A stretch of DNA of 64,000 bases from Bacteroidota bacterium (GTDB lineage: Bacteria; Bacteroidota; Ignavibacteria; Palsa-1295). Of this stretch, positions 16,197 through 25,780 are shown piece after piece (within the stretch, counting starts at the first letter, position 1; each line of letters opens with the position of its first letter). The position numbers and the translations under genes were made by a program. The notes under the pieces are model-generated. The model was not told where the DNA came from. It ran no database searches and saw only the letters and a list, made by a program, of their open reading frames with translations. The DNA is taken from positions 434,001 to 498,000 of the forward strand of contig JAUZNX010000001.1 in the NCBI GenBank assembly GCA_030706745.1, in the 5' to 3' direction.

Positions 16197-17660
16197 ATGA
16201 AACGAACCTTGTTCACGGGATCCTTGGTAATCCCGATTTGGCTTCTCCTCCTCACGACAGGCCTCCTTACCAGCTGTTACACGCAACTCGCAACCGATCG
16301 AGGTGATTATTACGGCTATACCGGCCCGGTTCATCGAAAACCGGCGCCGCAACGATCGGACACACTTCAGGTCGCTCAAAAACCTCAGCCTACGCAGCAA
16401 TCTCAGGCTGTAACGCAGCCTCAGGTGCAGGCTACGCCGCAGGTCGAGTATGATACGGTGATGAAGGGCGATACGATGTTCATCACGGAACGCACGCGTG
16501 CGGATTACACCACGAACGATTCCCAGCCGACAAATGCGACCGAGACCATCATCAACAATTATTACGGCGGCTATGAACCGTATGACTATTGGGGACCTGT
16601 GCATCCCCGCGCGGTAGTATCGATCATTATTGGCTATCCCTACTGGGGTTATCATTCATGGTATAGTCCGTGGTACGATTACGGTTACTATCCATCATGG
16701 TATTATCGCCCCTATTGTGGATATTACGATCCCTGGGGCTATCCTGGATTTTATCCTCCGCTCTACGATTGTTATTCACCATTCTATGGCGGGTATTATA
16801 ACCCGTACTATGGTTATGGGTATGGCGGTGGGTACGGGCATCGACATTACTACAACACTGATGGTTATGGCAGAACCCAAGGGGGCCGCGTACCACACTA
16901 TGGCCGCATCAATACCGGAGAGCGTCGTGCCGGCGAAACGACCGGACCCGGAACACAGCCGCACCCTCTCGTTCAAGTACGGCTTCCAGCCGGTGCAAAC
17001 CTAAATGAGGCCGCTGGGACACCAGTGCGCGAGCGCGTTACGAATGTCAATCCAAACGCGTCGAATGCAACCCCGGCCACCCAGAATGCTGCTGAGGTGA
17101 ACGCAAATGCAAATGCCAACGCAGCGACTGCCAATGAAACAGTCGTAACCGAGAGAGCTGCAAACCGGAGTGATCCGGTCCACGTCGTGGACCCCGGCAC
17201 CGGCGGGCCTGTGAGTAATGCAACTCCAAAGCAAGCTCCGGCAACCGCAGTAACGCCCGGTACTTCCACGAACGCGACGAATGCCACACCAAGACGCGTA
17301 ATCATCATCCGAAGAACCGAGGCCGAAGCGGCAAACGCTGCAGGTACTCGATCCTCGAACCCGAACTGGGGAGGAACCAGATCGAGTGCTACGCCTAACG
17401 CACCCGCCACACGCAATAATAATACACCGAATAATAATGGATCGTATCGGCCAACGGCGCCGAGCAATGGTCGCTCGGGAACCTCCGGCGGCCGGGTGCG
17501 GAGTGGAGGATCCCGTCCAACAGGTGAAGCCCGGCGCTCCGGCGGCGAAGCACGACCATCCGGTGGCAGTCCTCCACGTCCGGTCGGCGGTGAAGTATCT
17601 CGGCCAGCACCGAATGAAGGCAGCACACGCCAGGCGCCATCGCGCAGTCGTGGTGAATAG
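16197..17660 (+). CDS. Tyr/Gly/Trp-rich lipoprotein of unknown function
   Basis: 487 aa. Basic start MKRTLF, hydrophobic stretch and lipobox LTSC near residue 27. Residues 120-240 are extremely rich in Tyr, Trp, Gly and Pro (YYDPWGYPGFYPPLYDCY), and residues 250-480 are low-complexity Asn/Ala/Thr/Gly/Arg/Pro (NANANAATANETV, RPTGEARRSGGEARPSGG). Such composition is typical of disordered cell-surface lipoproteins of Bacteroidota. No enzyme domain. It is 36 bp upstream of the barrel gene and likely cotranscribed with it. Confidence 0.75.
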   Translation: MKRTLFTGSLVIPIWLLLLTTGLLTSCYTQLATDRGDYYGYTGPVHRKPAPQRSDTLQVAQKPQPTQQSQAVTQPQVQATPQVEYDTVMKGDTMFITERTRADYTTNDSQPTNATETIINNYYGGYEPYDYWGPVHPRAVVSIIIGYPYWGYHSWYSPWYDYGYYPSWYYRPYCGYYDPWGYPGFYPPLYDCYSPFYGGYYNPYYGYGYGGGYGHRHYYNTDGYGRTQGGRVPHYGRINTGERRAGETTGPGTQPHPLVQVRLPAGANLNEAAGTPVRERVTNVNPNASNATPATQNAAEVNANANANAATANETVVTERAANRSDPVHVVDPGTGGPVSNATPKQAPATAVTPGTSTNATNATPRRVIIIRRTEAEAANAAGTRSSNPNWGGTRSSATPNAPATRNNNTPNNNGSYRPTAPSNGRSGTSGGRVRSGGSRPTGEARRSGGEARPSGGSPPRPVGGEVSRPAPNEGSTRQAPSRSRGE

Positions 17661-17696
17661 AAGTTTCTCATCTCAACCTCACTTGACAACTCCAAC

Positions 17697-19187
17697 ATGT
17701 TGCGCTCTCTCGCACTTCTCCTCGCACTCGCTCTCTGGCCGACGGCGCTCATGGCGCAAGGTCTGGCCGATGCGCTTCGATTAGCGACCGATCCGTTACC
17801 GAGCGGCGCTCGATCGCTCGCCATGGGTGGCGGACTCATCTCCGCCGCCGAAGGCTATTCCGCGCTCGAGGCCAATCCTGCGGCCATCGCGCCGCTCGGA
17901 ACCCGCGAATTTGGACTGACGCTGTTTGACAATAACCACAGTTCATCCTCACAATACTTCGATCAAACCTCGACGGCGTCCATCAACGCGTTCTCACTCG
18001 GGTCATTGGGACTTGCCGCGCCATTCGCGACTGTGCAAGGCCATCTCGCCGTTGGTGTTTCCTATGACCGGCAGCGTGAGTTCAATACCACCTATCGCTT
18101 TGATGCCGTCAATCCAACCTCGACACTGTTCAATACTCGGGGATTTATCCAGGACCCATTTACATCCGGCTCATACGGTAACCAATCCTGGCTGACCGAT
18201 CACAATCTTGCATATGCACTTCATCTCACGAATCCTGTCGCGGATACAGGTGCCGTCACACTGACGACGCCCTTCACCAGCGGCTTTCGAGAGTCTGGCA
18301 CGGTGACCGAGTCCGGCTCGCTGGATGCGCTTCGTATCGGCGCGGGTGTGGACATCGCGGAGGGCGTTTCGGTCGGTGCGGCGGTGAATATCCTTATTGG
18401 GTCCTATGATTGGAACCGTGATTACACCGCGACACATGCCGGCGCAAGTCCGGACACCACCACGCTCACGACAGCGACTATCTCCGATAACGTTCACGAG
18501 GATCAGTCCGGAGCCAGCATCAAGTTCGGTCTGCTTGTCAGTAAGTTGAAGGCATTCCGATTTGGTTTGACCGTGGAGACGCCCCAGATCATTCACGTGA
18601 CAGAGCAGGATGTTCAGTCCGGCACATCACAATTTTCCGATGGCCGATTTTATACATCGGATAATTCCAACGCGCTGCCGGTCTACCAGCTCGAGTATGA
18701 TATTTGGCTTCCGACACGACTCGGCGCGGGAGCGTCTTTGCACCTGGCTGGCCTGACGGCCTCTGCGAGTGCGACCTATGCCGATATGTCGGCAATCCGA
18801 TTCAAGAATCCAACTCCAGTTTATACGTCCTTCGCCGATAAAAATCAGGAAGCAGTCAATCTACTTCGCCCGGTTGTGGCATGGCAAATCGGAGCAGAGT
18901 ATATCATCCCGATCGTTGGCCTGAGCGTCCGTGCGGGTTTTGCCGATGAACCATCCCCCTATCAAGGCGACCCATCGACGTTCGATACGAAGAAGATCTC
19001 GGCTGGACTCGGAATTCTACTTGGTAAGTCCGTGCTGCTCGAAGGCTCCTGGCGCCACTCGACGTATCACACAAGTCATACGATCTATAACGATTCCACG
19101 CCAAGCGGCCAACCAATCAGCGCGTTCATTCCGGATGATGCCGTCTCGCGCGATGATATTGCACTGACGCTGAATTACCGATGGTAA
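17697..19187 (+). CDS. Outer-membrane beta-barrel, FadL/PorV-like
   Basis: 496 aa. Signal peptide MLRSLALLLALALW...ALMAQ. The mature N-terminus LPSGARSLAMGGGLISAAEG...ALEANPAAIAP is the hallmark of the OMPP1/FadL/TodX and PorV/UPF0164 barrels. The rest alternates in strand fashion and ends with a barrel signature DIALTLNYRW (aromatic last residue). Probably a 14-stranded transporter of hydrophobic compounds, or a PorV-type shuttle protein of the type IX system; sequence alone does not decide. Confidence 0.8.
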   Translation: MLRSLALLLALALWPTALMAQGLADALRLATDPLPSGARSLAMGGGLISAAEGYSALEANPAAIAPLGTREFGLTLFDNNHSSSSQYFDQTSTASINAFSLGSLGLAAPFATVQGHLAVGVSYDRQREFNTTYRFDAVNPTSTLFNTRGFIQDPFTSGSYGNQSWLTDHNLAYALHLTNPVADTGAVTLTTPFTSGFRESGTVTESGSLDALRIGAGVDIAEGVSVGAAVNILIGSYDWNRDYTATHAGASPDTTTLTTATISDNVHEDQSGASIKFGLLVSKLKAFRFGLTVETPQIIHVTEQDVQSGTSQFSDGRFYTSDNSNALPVYQLEYDIWLPTRLGAGASLHLAGLTASASATYADMSAIRFKNPTPVYTSFADKNQEAVNLLRPVVAWQIGAEYIIPIVGLSVRAGFADEPSPYQGDPSTFDTKKISAGLGILLGKSVLLEGSWRHSTYHTSHTIYNDSTPSGQPISAFIPDDAVSRDDIALTLNYRW

Positions 19188-19196
19188 AGGGGTGCG

Positions 19197-20459
19197 TTAA
19201 TCAAAGCGCACGGTAATCCGTCCATCGGCAAAAATTAGAATGCCATTCTTCTCGCCGCGCGTCAGCAGGGAATCCAATCGCGAAATGATCTCGCCGTCTG
19301 TCGATTCGAGCGCGGTGAACCCGCGCTCCAACACTCTGTCCGGATTCATTGCGGTAAGTCGTGCGCCGTCGCGCTCGAGTTTCAGACGCGTGCGCTCAAG
19401 GCCATGCTCGACACTGCGTTGAATCCTGCTCATTGTTCGCTCAATGGTCTCGCGCTTTCGGAGCAGTGCCGATGAGATAAGATCCTGCGTATCCAGCACA
19501 TCCCGGATCTCCCGCCGAAGCACAGCAAGATGCCGGCGCATCGTCAGCGTCGCGGCATAATCACTGGCGTTCACGATCGAGCGAAGCTCTGCCTGATCTG
19601 GCGTGGCGAGTTCGGCTGCGGCAGTCGGTGTCGGCGCACGAAGATCGGCGACGTAGTCCGCGATTGTGTAGTCCACTTCATGTCCGACCGCAGAGATCAC
19701 CGGGATGTTCGAAGCGTAGATCGCTCGAACGACGGCCTCTTCGTTGAAGCACCACAAATCTTCGAGCGAACCGCCTCCTCTTCCGATGATGAGAACATCG
19801 GGTCGGGAGTAATTCGTAACCAAGTTGAATTCCTGGATTGCTCTGGCAATTTCCAACTCGGCGCCGATGCCTTGTACTGCTGTGGGACGCAATAGTACGC
19901 GCACTAAAGGATACCGGCGTTCGAGTACGGTAAGAATATCGTGAAGCGCCGCGCCATTCTCGCTGGTCACAATACCGATTGTTTTCGGAAATCGCGGGAT
20001 CGGGCGCTTGCGGCTTTCATCGAACAGCCCTTCAGCCTCCAAACGCTGGCGTAAAACTTCGTAGGCCAACTGCAAATCGCCCATACCGCTGGGGCGCATT
20101 TGGAAGACATCCAATTGATATTGACCGCGCGGAGGGTAGACCGTCAGCCGTCCGCGGCAGATCACCTTCATGCCGTCCTCCGGCTCAAACGAAAGCTGAC
20201 GCGATTTCCAAAACACAGATGAAATTTGTGCGTCGCTATCTTTGAGCGTCCAATATCGATGACCGGACCGGTGATGCAGGAAGTTCGAGATTTCTCCCTC
20301 GACCATCACATCCACGAACGCCGTTTCGAGCAATGAACGGATCCCCTTAGTCAGCTCGCCAACACTGAGCACATCCGAAGCGCCTTCGGAGGATGCGCGG
20401 TCATCCAGCGTAGCGATACTACGCAGGTTTGGCAGATTTGACTTTCGAAAGGTCTTCAT
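19197..20459 (-). CDS. xseA: Exodeoxyribonuclease VII large subunit
   Basis: 420 aa. Degrades single-stranded DNA to oligonucleotides together with XseB. The N-terminal OB-fold (LSVGELTKGIRSLLE, VEGEISNF, GHRYWTLKD) is followed by the catalytic domain with KTIGIVTSENGAALHDI, IGRGGGSLEDLW and the conserved ISAVGHEVDYTIADYVAD plus RAPTPTAAAEL. A coiled C-terminal part follows (REIRDVLDTQ...LERTRLKLE). Length and motifs are normal. No xseB lies nearby. Confidence 0.95.
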   Translation of the reverse strand: MKTFRKSNLPNLRSIATLDDRASSEGASDVLSVGELTKGIRSLLETAFVDVMVEGEISNFLHHRSGHRYWTLKDSDAQISSVFWKSRQLSFEPEDGMKVICRGRLTVYPPRGQYQLDVFQMRPSGMGDLQLAYEVLRQRLEAEGLFDESRKRPIPRFPKTIGIVTSENGAALHDILTVLERRYPLVRVLLRPTAVQGIGAELEIARAIQEFNLVTNYSRPDVLIIGRGGGSLEDLWCFNEEAVVRAIYASNIPVISAVGHEVDYTIADYVADLRAPTPTAAAELATPDQAELRSIVNASDYAATLTMRRHLAVLRREIRDVLDTQDLISSALLRKRETIERTMSRIQRSVEHGLERTRLKLERDGARLTAMNPDRVLERGFTALESTDGEIISRLDSLLTRGEKNGILIFADGRITVRFD

Positions 20460-20692
20460 TCGTTATTATCTTCAACGCAAATCCACGAAATCCATTCAAT
20501 TCCGAAGGATTCATATTCGGTCAGAAGGTCGACGATTCAGGCTTGACTCTCGGATCGTGATCTTTCGGATCGCGATCACTCGAACGATCGGTAACAAATT
20601 CACATTGGCGAAGTTGATGCTATCATGCTAAGGCGGAACACAGACCTGAAAACCGGCTTCGTTCTACTCGGAATGACTTCAATGCTGAAATT

Positions 20693-22126
20693 ATGAACAA
20701 GATATTCTTTGCGGGTGCGCTGTCGCTCGTTGTCGCTCTCTTGGCATCTATTGCCACCCCGGCTTCGTCGGCTCAAACAGTCCGGCTCGGGCCGCCACTA
20801 CAGGATTTCGGCGTCGGAAATCCGAATACGTGTATCGTAATGTACGATACAGCGGTCAATACCGGTAATGTACCCTTCGCCTTCCGCAGTATTAAGCTTG
20901 TGCTTGGCGATCAAGGATTCACGATCGATAGCGCTCTTCCGGTATCGCCGTTGCCAGTCGGGAGCTCGAGTCTCATAAGGATTTGCTTCAAATCGATCAA
21001 AGGCTCGACCGTTTTTGACACACTCCGGCTGGATGATGGCACCGTCGTTCATGACGTCATCCTGACCGGTACCGGGGGAGCGCCGGATTTCCGAATAACC
21101 GGACATGATTGGAGCGCACAACTGCGGGGCACCGATTCGATTTGGGACGGCACGAAAGGATTGGCTATCGAAGTAGTGAACAGCTCACCAAATCAGCCAA
21201 TTGCTATTGACTCGATGTGGGTTGACGATCCGGTGCATTTTGTCCCGACTATGGATTCCCACTGGGCCACTCCTATCAATCCCGTTGTCATTTCCGGCAA
21301 AGGTATCGATGTCGTAGCCTTTACATTTCATACATCTCCAAGTGACTCGGTTGGTCCGCTCCGGACACTGTGGCATGCTCGCAGTTATCAACTTGCGGGT
21401 GGTAACGAGACTGGCGTTCGGTCAAATCTTCTCACGGGCAATGTTGTCGCTTCGAGTCAGACCTTCGCCGCCGACACGACGGTTACTATCGACTGTCCAA
21501 CCGGCCCGGAGAACGACAGTGTGCATCTCGAGTTCGTGATCACGGCAACCGGCACTGCGTCGAGCCTGATTAGCAAGGTCACACACAGTTCGCCGGTCGT
21601 TATAGGATTCACTGTTACTCGCGACAATGGCAGTCTGGTGGCCAATCCCTCTAACATGTCGGAGAATCTAAATCCGGGCTCACATCTCTTTATCACCGAG
21701 AGCCTCGGCGCTCCGTTGGATGCAGATACTACCTTCACCGATACAGTATGGGCGTACTACATTGACCTAGCTGATGGAACGACCAAACTCATTGGCGGGC
21801 GCCCGCTGATCGCAACCGTTATTGTCACGAAATGTGATGCCGGAGTTGAACAGACAGCATTTGTTACGCCACCGAGTAACATCCTGCTCGTCCCAAATCC
21901 TGCCAACGATTTCGCAACGATCAGCTACACATTGAAGGCTGCGGCGGAAGTGAAGTTGGAGCTACTTTCGATTGTGGGCAGCACAGTCTATCGAGATGAG
22001 TCCCACGAAGATGCTGGCGAGCACGCTCGGATGATGGATCTTCATGCGCTACCAAATGGAAGCTACGTATACCGGTTAGAGGCGAACGGTGAAGTGCAGT
22101 CAGGCGCATTGATGATCCAAAGATAG
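20693..22126 (+). CDS. Secreted T9SS cargo protein with ASH-like domains
   Basis: 477 aa. Signal peptide ends near ASSAQT. The first mature domain (LQDFGVGNPNTCIVMYD, FAFRSIKLVLGDQGF, RICFKSIKG) resembles the ASPM/Hydin-type 'choice-of-anchor' sandwich seen in many T9SS proteins. The C-terminus is a sorting domain: NILLVPNPANDFATISYTL, LELLSIVGSTVYR, LPNGSYVYRLEANG. No catalytic motif. Convergent with pyrF with a 15-bp gap. Confidence 0.85.
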   Translation: MNKIFFAGALSLVVALLASIATPASSAQTVRLGPPLQDFGVGNPNTCIVMYDTAVNTGNVPFAFRSIKLVLGDQGFTIDSALPVSPLPVGSSSLIRICFKSIKGSTVFDTLRLDDGTVVHDVILTGTGGAPDFRITGHDWSAQLRGTDSIWDGTKGLAIEVVNSSPNQPIAIDSMWVDDPVHFVPTMDSHWATPINPVVISGKGIDVVAFTFHTSPSDSVGPLRTLWHARSYQLAGGNETGVRSNLLTGNVVASSQTFAADTTVTIDCPTGPENDSVHLEFVITATGTASSLISKVTHSSPVVIGFTVTRDNGSLVANPSNMSENLNPGSHLFITESLGAPLDADTTFTDTVWAYYIDLADGTTKLIGGRPLIATVIVTKCDAGVEQTAFVTPPSNILLVPNPANDFATISYTLKAAAEVKLELLSIVGSTVYRDESHEDAGEHARMMDLHALPNGSYVYRLEANGEVQSGALMIQR

Positions 22127-22141
22127 AGGGGGTCGGACGAT

Positions 22142-22957
22142 TCAGGCGCTTACTTCCATGCTCGATCGCATCTCGTCCACAAACTTCATCGCGGCCTTGC
22201 GAGCGGCTTCAGCGAAATCTGCGCCTTTCGATGCGCCTGCAATGCCGCGACTGATGTTGATCAGCGCGAGCCCATTGCCATTGGCTTCCATCACCTCTTT
22301 GATCGTCCCGCCCTGCGCGCCTACGCCGGGAATGAGAAACGGCAACTCCGGGGCGCGCTCGCGTAGGGCTCGCAGCTCGGATGGCTTGGTCGCGCCGACG
22401 ACCAGACCGGCGTTTTGCTTCGGTGTGTTCCACTCGCGGACTTTGTCAGTAATCTCTTCATATAGCCGCTTGCCGTTCGTAAGTTCGAGGTATTCGAAAT
22501 CGCGCGCGCTGGCGTTCGAGGTGAGTCCCAAAAAGAACGCGCCTTTATCTTCCCGACGCAGAAATGGCTCGGCCGCATCATAACCCATGTAAGGACTTAC
22601 CGTCACGGCATCGAACGCAAACAACTCCTGATAGGCATACGCATAAAGGTCGGTCGTTGCGCCGATGTCGCCGCGTTTCACGTCCGCGATGGTGAGGATG
22701 TGTGCTGGAATCGCTGCCAACGTTTCGCGCACCGCCGCAATGCCACGCTCGCCGTAGGCTTCGTAGTAGGCCATCTGCAACTTGTAGCAGCAGGCGATAT
22801 CGCTCGTGGCTTCGATCAGCGCTTTGTTGAAGGCAAGCACAGGATTCGCTTCACCGCTCAGCGATTCGGGAAGCTTGCGCCAGTCGGTATCGAGACCAAC
22901 ACAGAGCAGAGATTGGCTTCGGTCCTGTGCGGCGCGGAGTTTTTCGAGGAATGTCAT
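22142..22957 (-). CDS. pyrF: Orotidine 5'-phosphate decarboxylase
   Basis: 271 aa, the longer (type 2, mycobacterial-like) subfamily that converts OMP to UMP in pyrimidine synthesis. LLCVGLDTDWRKLP at the N-terminus binds phosphate, ILTIADVKRGDIGATTDLYA carries the catalytic Lys/Asp set, and FLIPGVGAQGG is the C-terminal phosphate loop. Normal length; no other pyrimidine gene adjacent. Confidence 0.95.
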   Translation of the reverse strand: MTFLEKLRAAQDRSQSLLCVGLDTDWRKLPESLSGEANPVLAFNKALIEATSDIACCYKLQMAYYEAYGERGIAAVRETLAAIPAHILTIADVKRGDIGATTDLYAYAYQELFAFDAVTVSPYMGYDAAEPFLRREDKGAFFLGLTSNASARDFEYLELTNGKRLYEEITDKVREWNTPKQNAGLVVGATKPSELRALRERAPELPFLIPGVGAQGGTIKEVMEANGNGLALINISRGIAGASKGADFAEAARKAAMKFVDEMRSSMEVSA

Positions 22958-23077
22958 GGAACAAATATAATGATAAATGACCCAAGACGGCAGACAAGTG
23001 ATATTCTATGCAAGTCCCGAATAAAAAATTGAACGTTAATCCGCGAAATCCATTTTAATCTGCGTAATCCAGTTTTC

Positions 23078-24589
23078 ATGTTCGCCAAACTCTTCACACC
23101 ATACCGTATCAACTCGATGACGCTTGCCAACCGGCTTGTTTTGCCGGCCATGGTCACGCGGCTTTCGGGTGAGGATGGTTTCGTCAACCAGGACATCACC
23201 GATCGGTACGTCCGCTTCGCCAAAGGTGAGGTCGGACTCATCGTGCTCGAAGCCATGGCCGTGCATTCGGCGAAGTCCGGTCCGCTGCTCCGCATCTGCG
23301 GCGATGAGTTCAAACCGGGCCTCACCGAGCTTGCCCGGAAGATCCATGATACCAGCGATTCCAAAGCGGTCCCGCAGATCATTCACTTTCTCAAGATCGC
23401 TCGATCCGGCTGGCGCCAGAAGATCGAAGACCTTTCGATTGCGGACATCCAGCTTATCATCGAGCAATACGGCCAGGCCGCACTGCGCGCTCGCGAGTCC
23501 GGCTTCGATGGTGTCGAACTCCATATGGCCCATGCCTACACGCTCTCGAGCTTTCTTTCGAAGAAGAACAAACGGCCCGATCTCTACGGCGGAAAGTCGC
23601 TCGATAATCGCGTTCGGCTGCCATTGCAAGTCGTGCAAAAAGTCCGCGAAATGGTCGGCAGTGATTTTACCATTGGCGTCCGATTTTTAGGCGAAGAGTG
23701 CATCAAAGGTGGATACACCACCGAAGAGTCGCAAGTCATCGCGCTCAAATTTGCAACGGCCGGCGTCGATTACATCTCGCTTTCGGCCGGTGGCAAGTTC
23801 GAAGATGCCGTCCACAAGGATGGCGAAGTGCTTTATCCCTACACTGGATATTCCGGCGATCGCTGTATGCCGCCGATGGAATATCCTGATGGCTACAACC
23901 TGCACATGGCCGAAGCGGCCAGACGCATGCTGCGCCGTCATGGCTTCGAAACGCCGGTCATCGCCACCGGCAAAATCCCGTCGCCGGAATTCGCAGAAGA
24001 AATTCTGCAGTCGGACCGCGCCGATCTCATCGGCATGGCCCGCGCGCTGCTCGCCGATCCCGATCTCCCGCGCAAAGCCCGCCTGGGCGATAGCGATAAG
24101 ATTGTCAAGTGCATCTACTGGAATATCTGCAAAGCACTCGACGAAAATTTTCACAAAGTCGTCTGCGGACTCTGGCCCAAAGATGACATCCAGGCGCCAC
24201 ACTCGGATGACACGATCGCTCCCGAATGGACCATTCCCGAACCGCTCGCGGTCCTCGTCCGCTCCGGCAACATCCGCCTGAGCTGGAAGCAAGCGACCGA
24301 CAACGAAGCCATCATGGGCTACGAAATCTGGCGTTCGGATGATGGCGGAAGAAGCTTCGCGCACATCTATTCCATCACCACTTCCATGTGGACCGACCAC
24401 CTCGCCACGTCCGGTATTCGGTATCAGTACTACGTCCGCGCCTACGATCTGGCCGGCAACAAGAGCGCTCCCTCCAACATCGTCACCGCCGAGCTGCCGA
24501 TGGAAGTTGCGCTGCCCGTAGCAAACGCAAAACCGATCGCGCGTCCGAGCTTTCTTGCCAATTCCCCGGCCGCTTCAACCATGGCATAG
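23078..24589 (+). CDS. Old Yellow Enzyme-type flavin oxidoreductase with C-terminal FN3-like domain
   Basis: 503 aa. Residues 1-365 are an FMN-binding TIM barrel of the NADH:flavin oxidoreductase family: LFTPYRINSMTLANRLVLP, GFDGVELHMAHAYTLSSFLS, DFTIGVRFLGEECI, IATGKIPSPE, DLIGMARALLADPDLP. After CIYWNICKALDENF and CGLWP comes a linker, then about residues 385-475 form a fibronectin-III-like sandwich (GNIRLSWKQATDNEAIMGYE, then YQYYVRAYDLAGNKSAPS). There is no signal peptide, so the protein should be cytoplasmic; FN3 domains are normally extracellular. Likely reduces an unsaturated carbonyl or acyl compound using NAD(P)H; substrate unknown. Confidence 0.85.
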   Translation: MFAKLFTPYRINSMTLANRLVLPAMVTRLSGEDGFVNQDITDRYVRFAKGEVGLIVLEAMAVHSAKSGPLLRICGDEFKPGLTELARKIHDTSDSKAVPQIIHFLKIARSGWRQKIEDLSIADIQLIIEQYGQAALRARESGFDGVELHMAHAYTLSSFLSKKNKRPDLYGGKSLDNRVRLPLQVVQKVREMVGSDFTIGVRFLGEECIKGGYTTEESQVIALKFATAGVDYISLSAGGKFEDAVHKDGEVLYPYTGYSGDRCMPPMEYPDGYNLHMAEAARRMLRRHGFETPVIATGKIPSPEFAEEILQSDRADLIGMARALLADPDLPRKARLGDSDKIVKCIYWNICKALDENFHKVVCGLWPKDDIQAPHSDDTIAPEWTIPEPLAVLVRSGNIRLSWKQATDNEAIMGYEIWRSDDGGRSFAHIYSITTSMWTDHLATSGIRYQYYVRAYDLAGNKSAPSNIVTAELPMEVALPVANAKPIARPSFLANSPAASTMA

Positions 24590-25161
24590 CCGTAGCGGAC
24601 TGCCGTTTCCGGGTCGCGCTCGCGATTTTGCCACCTGAAATAGGTGCTCGAAGTTAAAGTAATACTTTAATTCTCTCTTTTGAGTTGTCATTTAATGAAC
24701 GCCTTCTCCCCATCATCCTTCATCCCATTAGCCTTCCTTCCGAACACGTCATCCTGAATACCCGCGGAGCGAAAGTTGCGACCACGGGAGCAAGACCCCA
24801 CGAAGCGCAATGAAGGATCGCATGATGTGAAGCCATCGGGCTATCGGAACGCGATTCTCTTGTCAATGAGCAAATAGGTGCCTGTGACCTCACCAGCAAT
24901 ATACGTCACCGAAAATGCGAATGCAAGTGATTCGCTTACATTTCGCAAAAATGTTTTAGACTCGAAGTTTTGGAAAAAATGGGACAAATCGACCCTCTCA
25001 ATCTGCGTTTTTGAAGCGGATACGAATATAACAGCGAATATTGTGTCTGTGTGAACGAAAAACGTTGGGATAAAATCGCGATTTTGGTAACGGCAAATCC
25101 GTCATCCTCTCGATAACTTTGTGGCGTGTCAGCGCTAAGTGGCCCCATTGGGGGCCGCCAA
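24590..25161. other. Intergenic with two repeat-derived segments
   Basis: No convincing gene. 24701-24745 is a weak heptamer array (atcatcc, ttcatcc and similar). 24747-24820 begins with cgtcatcctga and ends with gcaatgaaggatcgc, the form of a widespread GTCATCCTGA-type interspersed repeat. The last 100 bases contain a possible Bacteroidota promoter. Confidence 0.5.
25114..25121 (+). promoter_or_regulatory. Possible Bacteroidota -7 promoter element
   Basis: TAACTTTG matches the TAnnTTTG element of Bacteroidota promoters and would start transcription just before the structured leader. A TTTG upstream at 25083 is too far (27 bp) to be a normal -33 element. Confidence 0.3.
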
Positions 25162-25283
25162 CGGCTTTGCCGGCGCGAGCCACAAAAAAGAAGCCGGAGC
25201 GGTTGCGGCTCCGGCCATCAGTCTGCTTCAAAACCCCGGCTCGCAACCGGCCGGGATTTCTTGACTTCAAAACCAACAGTGAC
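25162..25283 (+). ncRNA. Structured leader RNA, copy 1
   Basis: A 122-nt stretch directly before the Cys-rich gene, nearly identical to 27335-27454. Hairpin A: gccggagc / gctccggc (25193-25215) with loop ggttgcg. Hairpin B: cccggc / gccggg (25235-25255) with loop tcgcaaccg. The two loops contain exact complements (GGTTGCG and CGCAACC), so they could form a kissing interaction. A smaller cggc-ttt-gccg stem precedes them. Could be a regulatory leader, or simply duplicated terminator-like DNA. Confidence 0.5.
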
Positions 25284-25760
25284 ATGAAAACACGAATTCC
25301 ATTACGATTATTGGCGCTGGTAGCGTTGCTGCTAGCGTTGACGATCCCCACGAGCAAGAGCCTCGCGCAGCAGACGTCTGTAGGTTACGTTGACCAATAT
25401 GGTAACGGCGTACTCAGCGTATCGGACAGCGTAATAGAAGCTGCATTCACAAACGAGCTCAATCAAAATGCAAACGATTCGTTGCACAGCGCAACCTTCA
25501 CGAGCATTAGCATTCTAATTATTAGTGGCAATTATTGCCTTGTTGCTCAGGGAAGTAGCGCCTCCTACTTCTCCATCGTCAGTAGAGTGGAGCTTACTGA
25601 AGATCTATCGGGAAATCTCCGAATTAGCGACAACTCCTCAACGACATGTGATTGTTCTGCGGGAGGGTGTCCTGCGGATTGCACAACCGTTCGTTGCCCT
25701 TGTCCTTCATCTGCCACATTGCTTTATAACGGGGCAAATCACCTCGGCACTTTCTATTAA
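25284..25760 (+). CDS. Small secreted Cys-rich protein, copy 1
   Basis: 158 aa from ATG 25284, where identity with copy 2 begins. Signal peptide MKTRIPLRLLALVALLLA...SLAQ. The mature part is beta-rich (ATFTSISILIISGNYCLVA), then a Cys cluster CDCSAGGCPADC...CPCP, and a conserved end NHLGTFY. Seven Cys in all, six in the cluster in the pattern CxCx4Cx3Cx4CxC. No family recognised. Partnered with the thioredoxin-like gene downstream, so the cluster probably forms disulfides or binds metal outside the cytoplasm. Confidence 0.75.
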   Translation: MKTRIPLRLLALVALLLALTIPTSKSLAQQTSVGYVDQYGNGVLSVSDSVIEAAFTNELNQNANDSLHSATFTSISILIISGNYCLVAQGSSASYFSIVSRVELTEDLSGNLRISDNSSTTCDCSAGGCPADCTTVRCPCPSSATLLYNGANHLGTFY

Positions 25761-25780
25761 TACTTAGAAATCATTGATGG

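Noticed and set aside
16973-17839. 288-codon minus-strand frame over the lipoprotein gene
   Set aside because: Produced by the low-complexity GC-rich region of the real gene on the other strand.
20474-23073. Shared strings like aatccrcgaaatccat at about 20475 and 23040
   Set aside because: Short, diverged and without structure; too little to call a repeat family from this window.
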